Shown: positions 34,695-44,462, numbered from the stretch's first letter. The stretch: 64,000 nt of DNA from Nocardioides alkalitolerans DSM 16699 (GCF_000426525.1 NZ_AUFN01000013.1:248001-312000), one strand, 5' to 3'. Notes: generated from the sequence alone by a model not told the origin. Program-made: numbers and translations.

Positions 34695-35606
34695 TCAGCC
34701 CGCCCGCAGCAGGTCGTGCAGTGCACGGGCGACCGCGCCCATCGTGGCCTCGGCGTGGGGCTGGACCGAGGCGGCCACCCGCGACTCGGTGAGCGCGGCC
34801 ACGGCGTACACCCCGCCGTCCGCGTGCTCGACCACCCCGCACTCGTGGCGCTGGTGGAGCAGCGTTCCGGTCTTCGACGACCATCGGGCGGCGTCGCTGG
34901 CGAAGTCCGGAGCCAGCCGCTGCCGGAGCACGTTGAGCCCCATCAGGGCCCGCACCCGCTCGGCGACGTCCGGGTCGACGCGCGACGGGGTCCAGAGCGC
35001 GGCCAGCAGGTCGACGAGCGCCGTGGCGGTCGCCGTGCTGGCCCGTGAGGTGTCGAGCTGGGCGATCGCGTGGCCGCCGCCCGCCGTGCCCTCCTCGATC
35101 GCGAGGCGCAGCGCCAGGTGGGCCTCGTCGGTGTTCAACCGCTCCGCCGGCGTGCCGGTCAGCTCCGCCACCGGGTGGCGCACCGTGATGCCGTCGAGCC
35201 CGGTCTCCCGCAGGTACGACGCGACGTCCGCCGGCGGCACGAGCCGGAACAGGGCGTCGGCGGCGGTCGAGTCGCTGAGCGCGACGGCGAGGTAGAGGAG
35301 GTCGTCGACCGCGACGAGCGCCGGGTGGCGGAACCGCCCCAGCCCCGGTGGGCCGGGCCGCTCCTGCAGCTCGGGCACCCCCGGCCCGACCTCGAGCCGC
35401 TCCGCCGGGTCGAGCTCGCCGCGCCGCACCCGGTCGAGCACCGCCATCGCGAGCGGCACCTTCGCGATCGAGGCCACGGCGTACGGCGTGCCCGGCTCGA
35501 TACCGACCTGCTCGCCGGTCGCGAGGTCGCGCACGAGGAACGACCCGCGCAGCCCGGCCTCGTCGAGCTGCTCGCGCAGCGCCCGCAGGCGTCGGTCCTC
35601 GCTCAT
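34695..35606 (-). CDS. Cytoplasmic class A beta-lactamase-like protein (BlaB-like)
   Basis: A 303-residue penicillin-recognising fold with ASIAK (Ser46, Lys49), the second motif as SDS rather than SDN in LSDSTAADALF, and SKTGT near residue 244. There is no signal peptide or lipobox, so it should stay in the cytoplasm. It overlaps the LysR-type gene by ATGA, and a secreted beta-lactamase gene is divergent to both. In Streptomyces cacaoi, BlaA (LysR type) and BlaB (a cytoplasmic penicillin-recognising homologue) control the beta-lactamase gene blaL in the same arrangement. A sensing rather than hydrolytic role is therefore likely, by analogy. Confidence 0.78.
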   Translation of the reverse strand: MSEDRRLRALREQLDEAGLRGSFLVRDLATGEQVGIEPGTPYAVASIAKVPLAMAVLDRVRRGELDPAERLEVGPGVPELQERPGPPGLGRFRHPALVAVDDLLYLAVALSDSTAADALFRLVPPADVASYLRETGLDGITVRHPVAELTGTPAERLNTDEAHLALRLAIEEGTAGGGHAIAQLDTSRASTATATALVDLLAALWTPSRVDPDVAERVRALMGLNVLRQRLAPDFASDAARWSSKTGTLLHQRHECGVVEHADGGVYAVAALTESRVAASVQPHAEATMGAVARALHDLLRAG

Positions 35607-36475
35607 GCCGGCTCCGCCCCGAGGTAGGCCGCCAGCGGGTCGCGCAGGCGCTGCCGGAGGCGTCGTACCTCGGCCACGTTGCCGCCCACCAGGTCGTGGC
35701 CGCGCACGAGGTCGAGCTCGCCGAGCGGGCGCCAGTGCAGCTCGAGGTCGCGCGCCTCCGCGGGCGTGCAGAGCAGCAGGTCGCCGTCGAGCACCGCGGC
35801 CACCGCCGCCGACGGCGAGGCCGCCGTCACCACCTGGCCCGGCCGCAGCCCGACCGCGTCGCGCAGCCGCAGCAGCGGGTCGCGCACCCCGGGCACGTCG
35901 TCCTCGGGCAGCAGCCACACCCGCGTCGCCGGCCGGCCCCGGCTCGCCCGCGCGACCCTCAGCGACCCCAGGTGCAGCGCCGCGCCCCGGCCCACGGTCG
36001 CCGCCGCCAGCCCGAGCGGCGCCCGCCAGGCGGCCTCCGCGGCGGGCACGGCGACGAGGGCGGCGCGCACCGTCCGCTCGTCGGTGAGCGCGGCCCGCTC
36101 GGCCGGCGACGCCGGGCGCACCTCCAGCGGCACCCCCGCCGACCGCGCCGCCACCAGCAGCGCCGCCTCCCGACGTACGTCGCCCGCGGGCACCGCGAGC
36201 ACCAACGGCCGCTCGCGCTCGGCGCCGGCGTCCGCGACGAGGTCCTCCGCGGCCCGCACGAGGCGTCGGGCCGAGGGCAGCAGCGTGGTGCCGGCGTCGG
36301 TGAGCCGGGCCCGGCGTGCGGTGCGGTCGAAGAGCTCGACCCCGAGGTGGCGCTCGAGAGCCGCGACACGACGGCTGGCGACCGGCTGCGGCACCCCGGC
36401 CGCCTCGGCGCCGTGGGTGAAGGAGCCGCGCTCGCCGACGAGCACGAAGGCGCGGCACGCCTGCACGAGGTCCAT
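35603..36475 (-). CDS. LysR-type regulator of beta-lactamase (BlaA/AmpR-like)
   Basis: A 290-residue LysR-type protein with an N-terminal winged helix (GSFTHGAEAAGVPQPVASRRVAALERHLG) and a substrate-binding-like domain. The ATG at 36475 gives MDLVQACRAFVLVGERGSF, the normal LysR start; earlier in-frame starts would run through the promoter. It is divergent from the secreted beta-lactamase gene with about 90 bases between. The pair with the BlaB-like protein matches the blaA-blaB arrangement. Confidence 0.85.
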   Translation of the reverse strand: MDLVQACRAFVLVGERGSFTHGAEAAGVPQPVASRRVAALERHLGVELFDRTARRARLTDAGTTLLPSARRLVRAAEDLVADAGAERERPLVLAVPAGDVRREAALLVAARSAGVPLEVRPASPAERAALTDERTVRAALVAVPAAEAAWRAPLGLAAATVGRGAALHLGSLRVARASRGRPATRVWLLPEDDVPGVRDPLLRLRDAVGLRPGQVVTAASPSAAVAAVLDGDLLLCTPAEARDLELHWRPLGELDLVRGHDLVGGNVAEVRRLRQRLRDPLAAYLGAEPA

Positions 36476-36492
36476 GACGCCAGACTGCCACT

Positions 36493-36509
36493 CATGCCCT
36501 CGACGCATG
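36493..36509. promoter_or_regulatory. LysR-type operator candidate before the beta-lactamase gene
   Basis: Arms CATGC and GCATG separated by seven bases contain a T-N11-A core (T36495, A36507). A wider pair, AGACTG (36482-36487) and CAGTCT (36523-36528), surrounds it. The location between the divergent LysR and beta-lactamase genes is the expected one. Confidence 0.5.
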
Positions 36510-36564
36510 GAACCTCGCCGCCCAGTCTTGGACGGCATGACGACCGTCGGCGAGGGTCGGGGCC

Positions 36565-37551
36565 ATGAGCCGATCCCTCACCGCCCTCACCGGCGGCACC
36601 GCCCTGGCCCTCGTCACCCTCGTCGGGTGCTCCGGAGACTCGGACGCCGTCGAGGCTCCCCCCTCGAGCGGCCCCTCGAGCGGGCCGTCGAGCGCACCGA
36701 CGAGCAGCACCGACGCCGCCTGCACCGAGACCTTCCCCGCCCCGACCGACGTCACCGCCGACGCCACCACGGCGGCGTTCACCGCGCTCGAGACCGCGTA
36801 CGACGCCCGCCTCGGCGTCGTCGCGGTCGAGCTCGCGACGGGCGAGACCGTCGCCCACCGCGGCGACGAGCGGTTCGCCTTCGCCTCCACGATCAAGGCG
36901 CTGCAGGCCGGCGCGGTGCTCCGCGACGCGAGCGACGCCGACCTCGACCGCGTCGTCACCTACACCGAGGCCGACCTGCTGGAGTACGCGCCGATCACCG
37001 AGCAGCACGTCGCCGACGGCATGACCGTGCGCGCCCTGCTCGACGCGTCGGTGCGCTACAGCGACAACACCGCGGCCAACCTGCTCTTCGACGAGGTCGG
37101 GGGCCCGGCCGGGCTGGCCGAGGAGCTCGCGCTCGTCGACGACACCACCACGCTGCCCGTGCGGGAGGAGCCCGACCTCAACACGGCCGTGCCGGGCGAC
37201 GAGCGCGACACCAGCACCCCGGCCGCGCTGGCAGCGTCGCTGGCGTCGTACACGACCGGCTGCCTCCTGCCCGAGGAGCGGCGCGCCGAGCTGGTCGACC
37301 TGCTGGAGCGCAACACCACCGGCGACGCGCTCGTGCGGGCGGGCGCCCCCGAGGGCTGGACGATCGGCGACAAGACGGGCTCCGCGTCCTACGGCACCCG
37401 CAACGACATCGCGATCGCGTGGCCGCCCGCCGGCTCCGACCGCTCCCCCGTGGCGATCGCCGTGCTCACCAGCCAGGACGAGCAGGACGACCCGACCCTC
37501 GACGCGCTCGTCGCCGACGCGACCCGCGAGGCGTTCGCGGCGCTCGACTGA
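36565..37551 (+). CDS. Class A beta-lactamase, lipoprotein
   Basis: A 328-residue protein with a lipobox (LVGC, Cys22), a Ser/Pro-rich linker to about residue 50 and a complete class A fold. The active-site motifs are STIK (Ser108, Lys111), SDN (166-168), the omega-loop ExxLN (Glu202, Asn206) and KTGS (270-273). All catalytic residues are present, so it should hydrolyse beta-lactams at the cell surface. Spectrum cannot be read. It is divergent from the LysR/BlaB-like pair that probably regulates it. Confidence 0.93.
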   Translation: MSRSLTALTGGTALALVTLVGCSGDSDAVEAPPSSGPSSGPSSAPTSSTDAACTETFPAPTDVTADATTAAFTALETAYDARLGVVAVELATGETVAHRGDERFAFASTIKALQAGAVLRDASDADLDRVVTYTEADLLEYAPITEQHVADGMTVRALLDASVRYSDNTAANLLFDEVGGPAGLAEELALVDDTTTLPVREEPDLNTAVPGDERDTSTPAALAASLASYTTGCLLPEERRAELVDLLERNTTGDALVRAGAPEGWTIGDKTGSASYGTRNDIAIAWPPAGSDRSPVAIAVLTSQDEQDDPTLDALVADATREAFAALD

Positions 37552-37584
37552 GGGCCCCCGACCCCGTGCGACGCGCCGGCCCGC

Positions 37585-38229
37585 TCAGCCCCGGCGCACC
37601 TCCAGCACGCGGAACCCCTTGGCGCTGGCGGTGCGCTCGGTGGGCCAGCCCTGCTCGCCGAGCCAGCGCTGCAGCGAGTCGGCGCCGAGGTTCTTGCCGA
37701 CGACGAGCACGGCCCGGCCGCCCGGCGCGAGGCGCGGCAGCCAGCGCAGCAGCAGCTCGTGGAGGGCCGCCTTGCCGATCCGGATCGGCGGGTTCGACCA
37801 GATCTCGTCGTACGTCGCGTCGTCGGCCACCGCATCGGGGAGCACCGCGGTGTAGCGGTCGGCGAGACCGAGCGCCGCGGCGTTCTCGTTCGCGAGGAGC
37901 AGGGCCCGCTCGTTGACGTCGACCCCGGTGACCTCGACGCACGGGTCGCAGGCCGCCACGGCGAGGCCGATGACGCCGTACCCGCAGCCCAGGTCGAGCA
38001 CCCGGCCCGCGCCCCGCGGCGGGTCGGTCTCGCGGAAGAGGATCGCCGTGCCCACGTCGAGGCGGCCGCGGGCGAAGACGCCCGAGCCGGTGGCGAGGTC
38101 GAGCTCGGCGCCCCACACGTCGACCGTCACCGGCTGGCGCGTGAACGGCACGGAGGGGTCGGCGGTGAAGTAGTGCTCCTGGTCGTCCGCGGCGTCGGGG
38201 CGGTCGGGGTTCTCCACGTGGTCAGTCAA
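37585..38229 (-). CDS. RsmC-like class I methyltransferase
   Basis: A 214-residue SAM-dependent methyltransferase with LDLGCGYGVIGLA (motif I), VTGVDVNERAL (motif II) and the base-flipping SNPPI motif typical of N2-guanine or N6-adenine RNA methylases. It corresponds to the C-terminal domain of RsmC (16S rRNA m2G1207). Its start overlaps the end of truA by eight bases, so it is co-transcribed with an RNA-modification gene. Confidence 0.82.
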   Translation of the reverse strand: MTDHVENPDRPDAADDQEHYFTADPSVPFTRQPVTVDVWGAELDLATGSGVFARGRLDVGTAILFRETDPPRGAGRVLDLGCGYGVIGLAVAACDPCVEVTGVDVNERALLLANENAAALGLADRYTAVLPDAVADDATYDEIWSNPPIRIGKAALHELLLRWLPRLAPGGRAVLVVGKNLGADSLQRWLGEQGWPTERTASAKGFRVLEVRRG

Positions 38230-39058
38230 GCGTCCGCACCTTCCTCGTCGCCTCGGCCCGGGCCGCCAGCTCGGCGTCGTCGGGGTAGGCGACCTCCTCG
38301 AGCACCAGGCCGCGCCCGTGCAGCACCTGCACCGCGGGGTGCTTCACGCCCGCGACCATCACCTCGTGCGCCCACGAGACCGGGCGACGGCCGTCGCCGA
38401 TCGCGATCAGGCAGCCGACGAGGGCGCGCACCATGTTGTGGCAGAACGCGTCCGCCCGGATCGTGCCCTCGAGCACCCCGGTGTCGGGACGGCGCGCCCA
38501 GTGCAGGTCGAGCAGCGTGCGGATCGTGGTCGCCCCCTCCCGCCGCTTGCAGAAGGTGGCGAAGTCCTGGCGCCCGAGCAGCGTCGCCGCCGCCTCGTTC
38601 ATCAGGCCCTCGTCGACGGGGTGCGCCCAGGCCAGCACGGTGCGTCGCGTGAGCGGGTCGACGAGCTCGGGGCGGTCGGCGATCCGGTAGGCGTAGCGGC
38701 GCCAGACCGCCGAGAACCGGGCGTCGAAGCCCTCGGGCGCGACGCGCGTGCGGTGCACCCGGACGTCGGGCGGCAGGATCCCGTTGAGGCGGCGGGTGAG
38801 GTTGGCGACCGGGTCGTGCCCGGAGCGGCCGGCCGAGGCGGCGACCGCGGACTCGTCGACGTCGACGTGCAGCACCTGCGAGCGGGCATGGACGCCGGCA
38901 TCGGTGCGACCGGCCACCACGACGGGCAGGCGGCCGTCGGCGCGCAGCACCGTGGCGAGCGCGCCCTCGAACTCCTCCTGCACGGTGCGCAGGCCCGGCT
39001 GGGTCGCCCAGCCGCGGAAGTCGGTTCCGTCGTATCCGAGGTCGATCCGCAGGCGCAC
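38222..39058 (-). CDS. truA: tRNA pseudouridine synthase A
   Basis: A 278-residue enzyme that makes pseudouridine at positions 38-40 of the tRNA anticodon arm. The start RIDLGYDGTDFRGWATQPG and the catalytic Asp in AGRTDAGVHARSQV are standard, as is KRREGATTIR. In many bacteria truA follows rplQ directly. Here four genes or small units lie between them. Confidence 0.96.
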   Translation of the reverse strand: MRLRIDLGYDGTDFRGWATQPGLRTVQEEFEGALATVLRADGRLPVVVAGRTDAGVHARSQVLHVDVDESAVAASAGRSGHDPVANLTRRLNGILPPDVRVHRTRVAPEGFDARFSAVWRRYAYRIADRPELVDPLTRRTVLAWAHPVDEGLMNEAAATLLGRQDFATFCKRREGATTIRTLLDLHWARRPDTGVLEGTIRADAFCHNMVRALVGCLIAIGDGRRPVSWAHEVMVAGVKHPAVQVLHGRGLVLEEVAYPDDAELAARAEATRKVRTLD

Positions 39059-39067
39059 CGGGGGATC

Positions 39068-40033
39068 CTACGGCCCGGTGGCGGCCCCGACCTCGGCGAG
39101 GTACGGCGGGTCGGCCCCCGGCCGCGACACGGTCACCGCTGCGGCGCGCACGGCGTACGCGAGCGCCGCCCGCGCCTCGTCGAGCGGGAGCGCCGCCAGC
39201 CGGTCGCGGGCCGCCGCGCCGACGACCCCCTGCCCCCAGAGCGCCGAGACCAGACCGGCCGAGACGGTGTCGCCGGCCCCGATGGTGTCGACCACGACGA
39301 CGTCGGCCACGGCCGGCACCGCGATCACACCCTGGGCGCTGTGCCACGACGCACCCTCGCCGCCGCGGGTGACGACCACCGCCGCCGGGCCGAGCGCGAG
39401 CAGGTGCGCCACCGCGGCCTCGGGGTCGAGGTCGGGCCAGAGCTGGGCGAGGTCCTCGTCGGAGGCCTTGAGCACGTCGGTCTCGCGCACGACCTCCTCG
39501 ACCCGCGCCACCACGTCGGGCCCCGTGCCCGTGATGGCGGGGCGGGCGTTGACGTCGTAGCTGACGAGCGCCCTCGGCCGCTCGGCTCGAGCGAGGGCGA
39601 GCACGTCGTCGCTGCCCGGCGGCAGCACCGCGGCGATGGAGCAGACGTGCAGCCAGCCCGGCTCGCCCTCGCCGACCGCGACGGGGCCGAGACGCCACTC
39701 GAGGTCGAACTCGTACGACGCGGCGCCGCGCTCGTCGATCGTGGCGACGGCCGAGGAGGAGCGCTCGATGGTCTCGGGGTCGGAGGCGAGGCGCACGCCG
39801 TCGCGCCCGAGCTGGGCGGCGAGGATGCCGCCGAGACGGTCGTCGGCGATCGCGGTGGCGAACCACGTGGGTCGCTGGAGGCGGGCCAGCGCGACGGCCA
39901 CGTTGGCGGCGCTGCCGCCCGCACGCTCCTCGACCGTGCCGTCCGGGCGGTTCACGACGTCGACGAGCGACTCGCCGACCACGAGCGCCACCTGTGCCGC
40001 CACCGGGTTCTCCACAGCCTCTGCCTGGTCCAC
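39068..40033 (-). CDS. PfkB-family carbohydrate kinase
   Basis: A 321-residue ribokinase-fold kinase. The GGSAANVAVALARL motif near residue 40 and the C-terminal DTIGAGDTVSAGLVSAL motif (anion hole and catalytic Asp) are both intact. Fructokinase is the nearest common annotation, but the sugar is not certain. Start is GTG. It precedes truA by nine bases and probably shares its transcript. Confidence 0.87.
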   Translation of the reverse strand: MDQAEAVENPVAAQVALVVGESLVDVVNRPDGTVEERAGGSAANVAVALARLQRPTWFATAIADDRLGGILAAQLGRDGVRLASDPETIERSSSAVATIDERGAASYEFDLEWRLGPVAVGEGEPGWLHVCSIAAVLPPGSDDVLALARAERPRALVSYDVNARPAITGTGPDVVARVEEVVRETDVLKASDEDLAQLWPDLDPEAAVAHLLALGPAAVVVTRGGEGASWHSAQGVIAVPAVADVVVVDTIGAGDTVSAGLVSALWGQGVVGAAARDRLAALPLDEARAALAYAVRAAAVTVSRPGADPPYLAEVGAATGP

Positions 40034-40080
40034 GGCGCCACCTCATCACACTGTCGGTCGCGCGTGCGAGGGTGCTCGGC

Positions 40081-40785
40081 ATGGAGGAGCACCCGAAGCT
40101 GACGCTCGTGCGCAAGCTGCTCGCGAAGGCGGAGAGCCCGGCGGCCACGGCGGAGGAGTCCGAGGCCTACACGGCCAAGGCGGCGACCCTGATCGCGGAG
40201 TACGGCATCGACCGCGCGCTCCTCGCCCGCGACGACCCGGGCAGCGACCCCGTGGGCGACCGGGTGATCGACCTGGAGGCGCCCTACGCACTGGAGAAGG
40301 CCGACCTGGTCTCCGCGGTGGCGGCCCACCTGCGCTGCCGTGCGGTCATCGCGATCCGCCGCACCGTCGACGGCAAGGTGCACACCGCCCACCTCTTCGG
40401 CCACGCCTCCGACCTCGAGCGGGCCGAGCTGCTGTTCACGAGCCTGCTGGTGCAGGCCTGGACGGGGGTGCAGCGGGCGCCCGTGCCGTGGCGCGAGAGC
40501 GCGGCGGCCTACCGACGCTCGTGGCTCGGCGGGTTCACCTACGCCGTGGGCCGCCGGCTCGAGGCGTCCGAGTCCGACGCCGTCCGAGCCTCTGCGAGCG
40601 GCACCGCCCTCGTGCTGGCCGACCGCACCGCCGAGGTGGAGCAGGCGCTGCGCGAGGCCTTCCCCGACGTACGCCGCGCGCGGCCCCGCGAGCTGTCCGG
40701 GTCCGGGGGCGCCGAGGGGTGGAGCGCGGGGCAGCGGGCCGACCTCGGCACCACCCGGATCGGCGGGCGACGGGCACTGGGGTGA
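40081..40785 (+). CDS. DUF2786 protein
   Basis: A 234-residue protein whose N-terminal 45 residues (LVRKLLAKAESPAATAEESEAYTAKAATLIAEYGID) match the short helical DUF2786 domain of actinobacteria. The rest is a mixed alpha/beta domain with HTAHLFGHASDLERAELLFTSL and SWLGGFTYAVGRRL. Function unknown. It is divergent from the PfkB gene with 47 bases between. Confidence 0.78.
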   Translation: MEEHPKLTLVRKLLAKAESPAATAEESEAYTAKAATLIAEYGIDRALLARDDPGSDPVGDRVIDLEAPYALEKADLVSAVAAHLRCRAVIAIRRTVDGKVHTAHLFGHASDLERAELLFTSLLVQAWTGVQRAPVPWRESAAAYRRSWLGGFTYAVGRRLEASESDAVRASASGTALVLADRTAEVEQALREAFPDVRRARPRELSGSGGAEGWSAGQRADLGTTRIGGRRALG

Positions 40786-40789
40786 CATC

Positions 40790-40795
40790 TAGGGT
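40790..40795 (+). promoter_or_regulatory. Candidate -10 box for the GntR gene
   Basis: TAGGGT is followed after six bases by GTG at 40802, again the leaderless layout. Confidence 0.45.
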
Positions 40796-40801
40796 GAGCC
40801 C

Positions 40802-41182
40802 GTGCCGTCCGTGCCGAGCTTCGACGCCCCCGACCCCGACTCCCCCACGCCGCCGTACGAGCAGCTGCGCGCCCAGGTCGCCCGCCGCGTGGTCGCGGGC
40901 GACCTGCCGGCCGGCGCCAAGCTGCCCACCGTGCGCGGGCTGGCCGAGCAGGTGGGACTGGCCGTGAACACCGTCGCCCGCGTCTACCGCGAGCTCGAGG
41001 CCGACGGGGTCGTGGAGACGCACGGGCGTCGGGGCACCTTCGTCGCCACGTCGTCGGTCGGCGCCGGCCAGGACGTCGCCGCCGACGCGGCGACGTACGT
41101 GGGCGCCGCACGGCGGGCGGGCCTCACCCGCGACGAGGCCGTCCGGGCGCTCGACCGCGCCTGGGACGACGCCGGTCGCTGA
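40802..41182 (+). CDS. GntR regulator, YtrA-like short form
   Basis: A 126-residue protein consisting of a GntR winged helix (PPYEQLRAQVARRVVAGDLPAGAKLPTVRGLAEQ, then VNTVARVYRELEADGVVETHGRRGTFV) and a short C-terminal helical dimerisation tail. This is the YtrA subfamily, often linked to ABC transporters; none is seen here. GTG start with a close -10 box. Confidence 0.87.
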   Translation: MPSVPSFDAPDPDSPTPPYEQLRAQVARRVVAGDLPAGAKLPTVRGLAEQVGLAVNTVARVYRELEADGVVETHGRRGTFVATSSVGAGQDVAADAATYVGAARRAGLTRDEAVRALDRAWDDAGR

Positions 41183-41216
41183 CCCGCCGGTCAGACGCCC
41201 GGTCAGACGGTCGGCG

Positions 41217-41465
41217 TCACTGCCGCTCGGCGACGATGTGCTCCCCGCCCGACTCCTCCAGGGCCGCCGCGGCGTCGGGCGCGTCCGTGGTCGGCGCGAC
41301 GTCCTCGGCCTCCGGGGTCGGGTCGTTGGGCTCGTCGTCCGCGGAGCCCGCGACCGGCCCGCCCGCCTCCTCCTCGCGGGCCGAGCCGTCCACGGTGGGG
41401 CTGTCGGTGGAGAGCTCCTCGGCGGGCAGCTCGGCGGTGGGCGTGGGGTCGACGGATTCGCTCAT
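41217..41465 (-). CDS. Small acidic low-complexity protein
   Basis: An 82-residue, strongly acidic Glu/Asp/Pro/Thr-rich protein starting MSESVDPTPTAELPAEEL. It has no membrane segment and is likely disordered. No family recognised. It lies just past the rplQ terminator in the same direction. Low complexity in a GC-rich genome makes this call uncertain. Confidence 0.4.
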   Translation of the reverse strand: MSESVDPTPTAELPAEELSTDSPTVDGSAREEEAGGPVAGSADDEPNDPTPEAEDVAPTTDAPDAAAALEESGGEHIVAERQ

Positions 41466-41499
41466 GACCCCAACCTAGGTCGACCCCGAAATGCCGAAC

Positions 41500-41530
41500 G
41501 GCCCGCCACCCCTCGCAGGGGTGGCGGGCC
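41500..41530 (-). terminator. Terminator of the infA-rplQ operon
   Basis: Fourteen-base perfect arms (41500-41513 and 41517-41530, GGCCCGCCACCCCT and its complement) with a three-base loop stand 24 bases after the rplQ stop. Confidence 0.88.
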
Positions 41531-41554
41531 GTCGTACGACGTGGGGTGAAGCCC

Positions 41555-42124
41555 TCAGGCCTTGTCGCCCTCGGTCTTCTCGTCGGTCGACTCGTCGGCA
41601 GCGGCCTCGGTGGACTCCTCGGCGGGGGTCTCCTCGGCGGCGGCCTCGTCGGTCGTCTCCTCGGTGGACTCCTCGGCGGGGGTCTCCTCGGCAGCGGCCG
41701 GCTTCTCGTCGGCCTTGGTCGCGGCCGGCGTGGTGACGGCCTTCGCGACGTACTCCTCGGTCACGATCTCGATGACCGCCATGGGGGCGTTGTCGCCCTT
41801 GCGGGGGCCGAGCTTCGTGATGCGGGTGTACCCGCCCGGACGCTCGGCGAAGGTGGGCGCGATCTCCGTGAAGAGCACGTGCACGACGCCCTTGTCACGG
41901 ATGGTCTTGAGGACCTCGCGGCGCTGGGCCAGCGGGTTCTCGCCCAGGTGGGCCTTCTTCGCCTTGGTGATGAGCTTCTCGGCGTGCGGACGCAGCGTGC
42001 GCGCCTTCGACTCGGTCGTCGTGATCCGGCCGTAGCGGAACAGGTCCGTGGCCAGGTTCGCGAGGATGAGGCGCTGGTGCGCGGGGCTGCCGCCGAGGCG
42101 GGCGCCCTTCTTCGGGGTAGGCAT
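41555..42124 (-). CDS. rplQ: 50S ribosomal protein L17 with acidic tail
   Basis: A 189-residue protein. Residues 1-120 are a normal L17 ([56 protein letters not shown]). The last 60 or so residues are an acidic Ala/Glu/Thr tail with repeated [10 protein letters not shown] units. L17 is normally about 120 residues; tails of this kind occur in actinobacteria. Last gene of the operon, before a strong hairpin. Confidence 0.97.
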   Translation of the reverse strand: MPTPKKGARLGGSPAHQRLILANLATDLFRYGRITTTESKARTLRPHAEKLITKAKKAHLGENPLAQRREVLKTIRDKGVVHVLFTEIAPTFAERPGGYTRITKLGPRKGDNAPMAVIEIVTEEYVAKAVTTPAATKADEKPAAAEETPAEESTEETTDEAAAEETPAEESTEAAADESTDEKTEGDKA

Positions 42125-42210
42125 CGTGCTTCTCTCGATTCTCTCCGGCCGTACCAGGTACCGGAGTAGAGGTGATCAGGCTGGGGTGACCAGCCCGAGG
42201 TGGGGCTGGA

Positions 42211-43227
42211 TCAGTACTGCTCGTCCTCGACGAACGCGTCGTCGTCGTCGTCGCCGTACGCCGCGAGGGCGGCCTGCGGGTCGAAGCCGGGCGCGCTGTC
42301 CTTGAGGGACAGGCCCATCTCGACCAGCTTGGCCTTGACCTCATCGATCGACTTGGCGCCGAAGTTGCGGATGTCGAGCAGGTCCTGCTCCGAGCGCGAG
42401 ATGAGCTCACCCACGGTGTGGATGCCCTCGCGCTTGAGGCAGTTGTAGGAGCGGACCGTCAGCTGCAGGTCCTCGACCGGGAGGGCGAGGTCGGCGGCGA
42501 GCTGCTCGTCGACGGGCGACGGGCCGATGTCGATGCCCTCGGCCTCGACGTTGAGCTCACGGGCGAGGCCGAAGAGCTCGACGAGGGTCTTGCCGGCCGA
42601 GGCGATCGCGTCGCGGGGACGGATCGACGGCTTCGTCTCGACGTCGATGACGAGCTTGTCGAAGTCGGTGCGCTGCTCGACTCGGGTGGCCTCGACCTTG
42701 TAGGTCACCTTCAGCACGGGGCTGTAGATCGAGTCGACCGGGATGCGGCCGATCTCGTTGTCGGCACCCTTGTTCTGCACGGCGGAGACGTAGCCGCGGC
42801 CGCGCTCGACGACGAGCTCCATCTCCAGCTTGCCCTTGTCGGACAGCGTGGCGAGCTTCAGGTCGGGGTTGTGCACCTCGACACCGGCCGGGGGCGCGAT
42901 GTCGGCCGCGGTGACGTCGCCGGCACCGGACTTGCGGAGGTACATCGTGACCGGCTCGTCGTGCTCGGAGGAGACGACGAGACCCTTGAGGTTCAGGATG
43001 ATCTCGGTGACGTCCTCCTTGACACCCTCGACGGTCTCGAACTCGTGGAGCACGTTGTCGAGCTTGATGCTGGTGACCGACGCTCCCGGGATGGACGAGA
43101 GGAGGGTGCGGCGCAGCGAGTTGCCGAGCGTGTAGCCGAAGCCGGGCTCCAGGGGCTCGATGACGAACCGAGCGCGGAACTCGTCGACGATCTCTTCCGA
43201 GAGTGTCGGGCGCTGAGCAATGAGCAC
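42211..43227 (-). CDS. rpoA: RNA polymerase alpha subunit
   Basis: A 338-residue alpha subunit: N-terminal dimerisation domain ([25 protein letters not shown]), then the linker, then the C-terminal domain ([35 protein letters not shown]) that binds UP elements and activators. The GTG at 43227 is the start, with AAAGGA nine bases before it. It lies between rpsD and rplQ as usual. Confidence 0.98.
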   Translation of the reverse strand: MLIAQRPTLSEEIVDEFRARFVIEPLEPGFGYTLGNSLRRTLLSSIPGASVTSIKLDNVLHEFETVEGVKEDVTEIILNLKGLVVSSEHDEPVTMYLRKSGAGDVTAADIAPPAGVEVHNPDLKLATLSDKGKLEMELVVERGRGYVSAVQNKGADNEIGRIPVDSIYSPVLKVTYKVEATRVEQRTDFDKLVIDVETKPSIRPRDAIASAGKTLVELFGLARELNVEAEGIDIGPSPVDEQLAADLALPVEDLQLTVRSYNCLKREGIHTVGELISRSEQDLLDIRNFGAKSIDEVKAKLVEMGLSLKDSAPGFDPQAALAAYGDDDDDAFVEDEQY

Positions 43228-43348
43228 TGGTGGATTCCTTTCCGGCCTCACCCACCATTTGACGAGGCCGAACCAAGTGGAACGTGAACGAACGGGACGA
43301 GCGTCGGTGCGGTGGTCCCGGGAGAACCGGGACCACCGCACCGTGGGG

Positions 43349-43957
43349 TCACTTCTTGGAGTAGAACTCCACGATCAGCTGCTCCTGGACGGGAACGTCG
43401 ATCTGCGCACGGAGCGGGCGCGAGTGCACCAGGATCCGCATGCGGTTCGGCAGGGCCTCGAGCCACGCCGGGACGACGCGCTCGCCGTGCGTCTCACGGG
43501 CGACGATGAACGGAGTCGTCTCGAGCGACTTCTCCTTGACGTCGATGACGTCGTGCTCGGTCACCTGGAACGACGGGATGTTGACCTTCTTGCCGTTGAC
43601 CAGGAAGTGACCGTGGTTCACCAGCTGGCGGGCGTGGCGACGCGTGCGGGCGAACCCGGCGCGGTAGACCACGTTGTCGAGGCGGCACTCCAGCAGCTGC
43701 AGGAGGTTGTCACCGGTCTTGCCGGTGCGGCGCGAGGCCTCGACGTAGTAGTTGAAGAACTGCTTCTCGAGCACGCCGTAGCTGATGCGCGCCTTCTGCT
43801 TCTCCTGGAGCTGCGAGCGGTACTCGGACTCCTTGATGCGCGCGCGGCCGTGCATGCCGGGCGGGTACGGACGACGCTCGAACGCTGCGTCGCCGCCGAC
43901 GAGGTCGACACCGAGACGGCGCGACTTCTTGGTCATGGGGCCGGTGTAACGGGCCAT
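43349..43957 (-). CDS. rpsD: 30S ribosomal protein S4
   Basis: A 202-residue primary assembly protein that binds the 5-prime domain of 16S rRNA. It starts [19 protein letters not shown] and carries the S4 RNA-binding domain with [35 protein letters not shown]. No zinc Cys cluster is present. Position between rpsK and rpoA is canonical. Confidence 0.98.
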   Translation of the reverse strand: MARYTGPMTKKSRRLGVDLVGGDAAFERRPYPPGMHGRARIKESEYRSQLQEKQKARISYGVLEKQFFNYYVEASRRTGKTGDNLLQLLECRLDNVVYRAGFARTRRHARQLVNHGHFLVNGKKVNIPSFQVTEHDVIDVKEKSLETTPFIVARETHGERVVPAWLEALPNRMRILVHSRPLRAQIDVPVQEQLIVEFYSKK

Positions 43958-43989
43958 GGGTCAGTCTCTCCTTGGGTCTCTGGTGTCGG

Positions 43990-44397
43990 TCAGACGCGGC
44001 GGCGCTTGGGCGGCCGGCATCCGTTGTGGGGCTGGGGCGTGACGTCCTGGATGGTGCCGACCTCGAGGCCGATCGCACCCAGGGACCGGATCGCCGTCTC
44101 GCGACCCGAACCCGGGCCCTTGACGAAGACGTCGATCTTCTTCATGCCGTGGTCCATGGCCCGACGACCAGCGGCCTCGGCGGCCATCTGCGCCGCGTAC
44201 GGCGTGGACTTGCGCGAGCCCTTGAAGCCGACGGTGCCGGCGGAGGCCCACGAGATCACCTGACCACCGGGGTCGGTGATGGTGACGATGGTGTTGTTGA
44301 ACGTGCTCTTGATGTGGGCTTCGCCCTGAGCGATGTTCTTCTTCTCCTTGCGGCGCACCTTCTTGGCGCCGGCCGCGGTGCGGCTCTTGGGAGGCAT
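43990..44397 (-). CDS. rpsK: 30S ribosomal protein S11
   Basis: A 135-residue platform protein with the Lys/Arg-rich start ([17 protein letters not shown]), [17 protein letters not shown], and the C-terminal [13 protein letters not shown]. Normal length and position after rpsM. Confidence 0.98.
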   Translation of the reverse strand: MPPKSRTAAGAKKVRRKEKKNIAQGEAHIKSTFNNTIVTITDPGGQVISWASAGTVGFKGSRKSTPYAAQMAAEAAGRRAMDHGMKKIDVFVKGPGSGRETAIRSLGAIGLEVGTIQDVTPQPHNGCRPPKRRRV

Positions 44398-44462
44398 GCG
44401 TTCTCCTGAGGTCTGGTGAGAGCTGAGATGGAGGAAGAGACGGATCTGCGCTCAGCGCAGGA

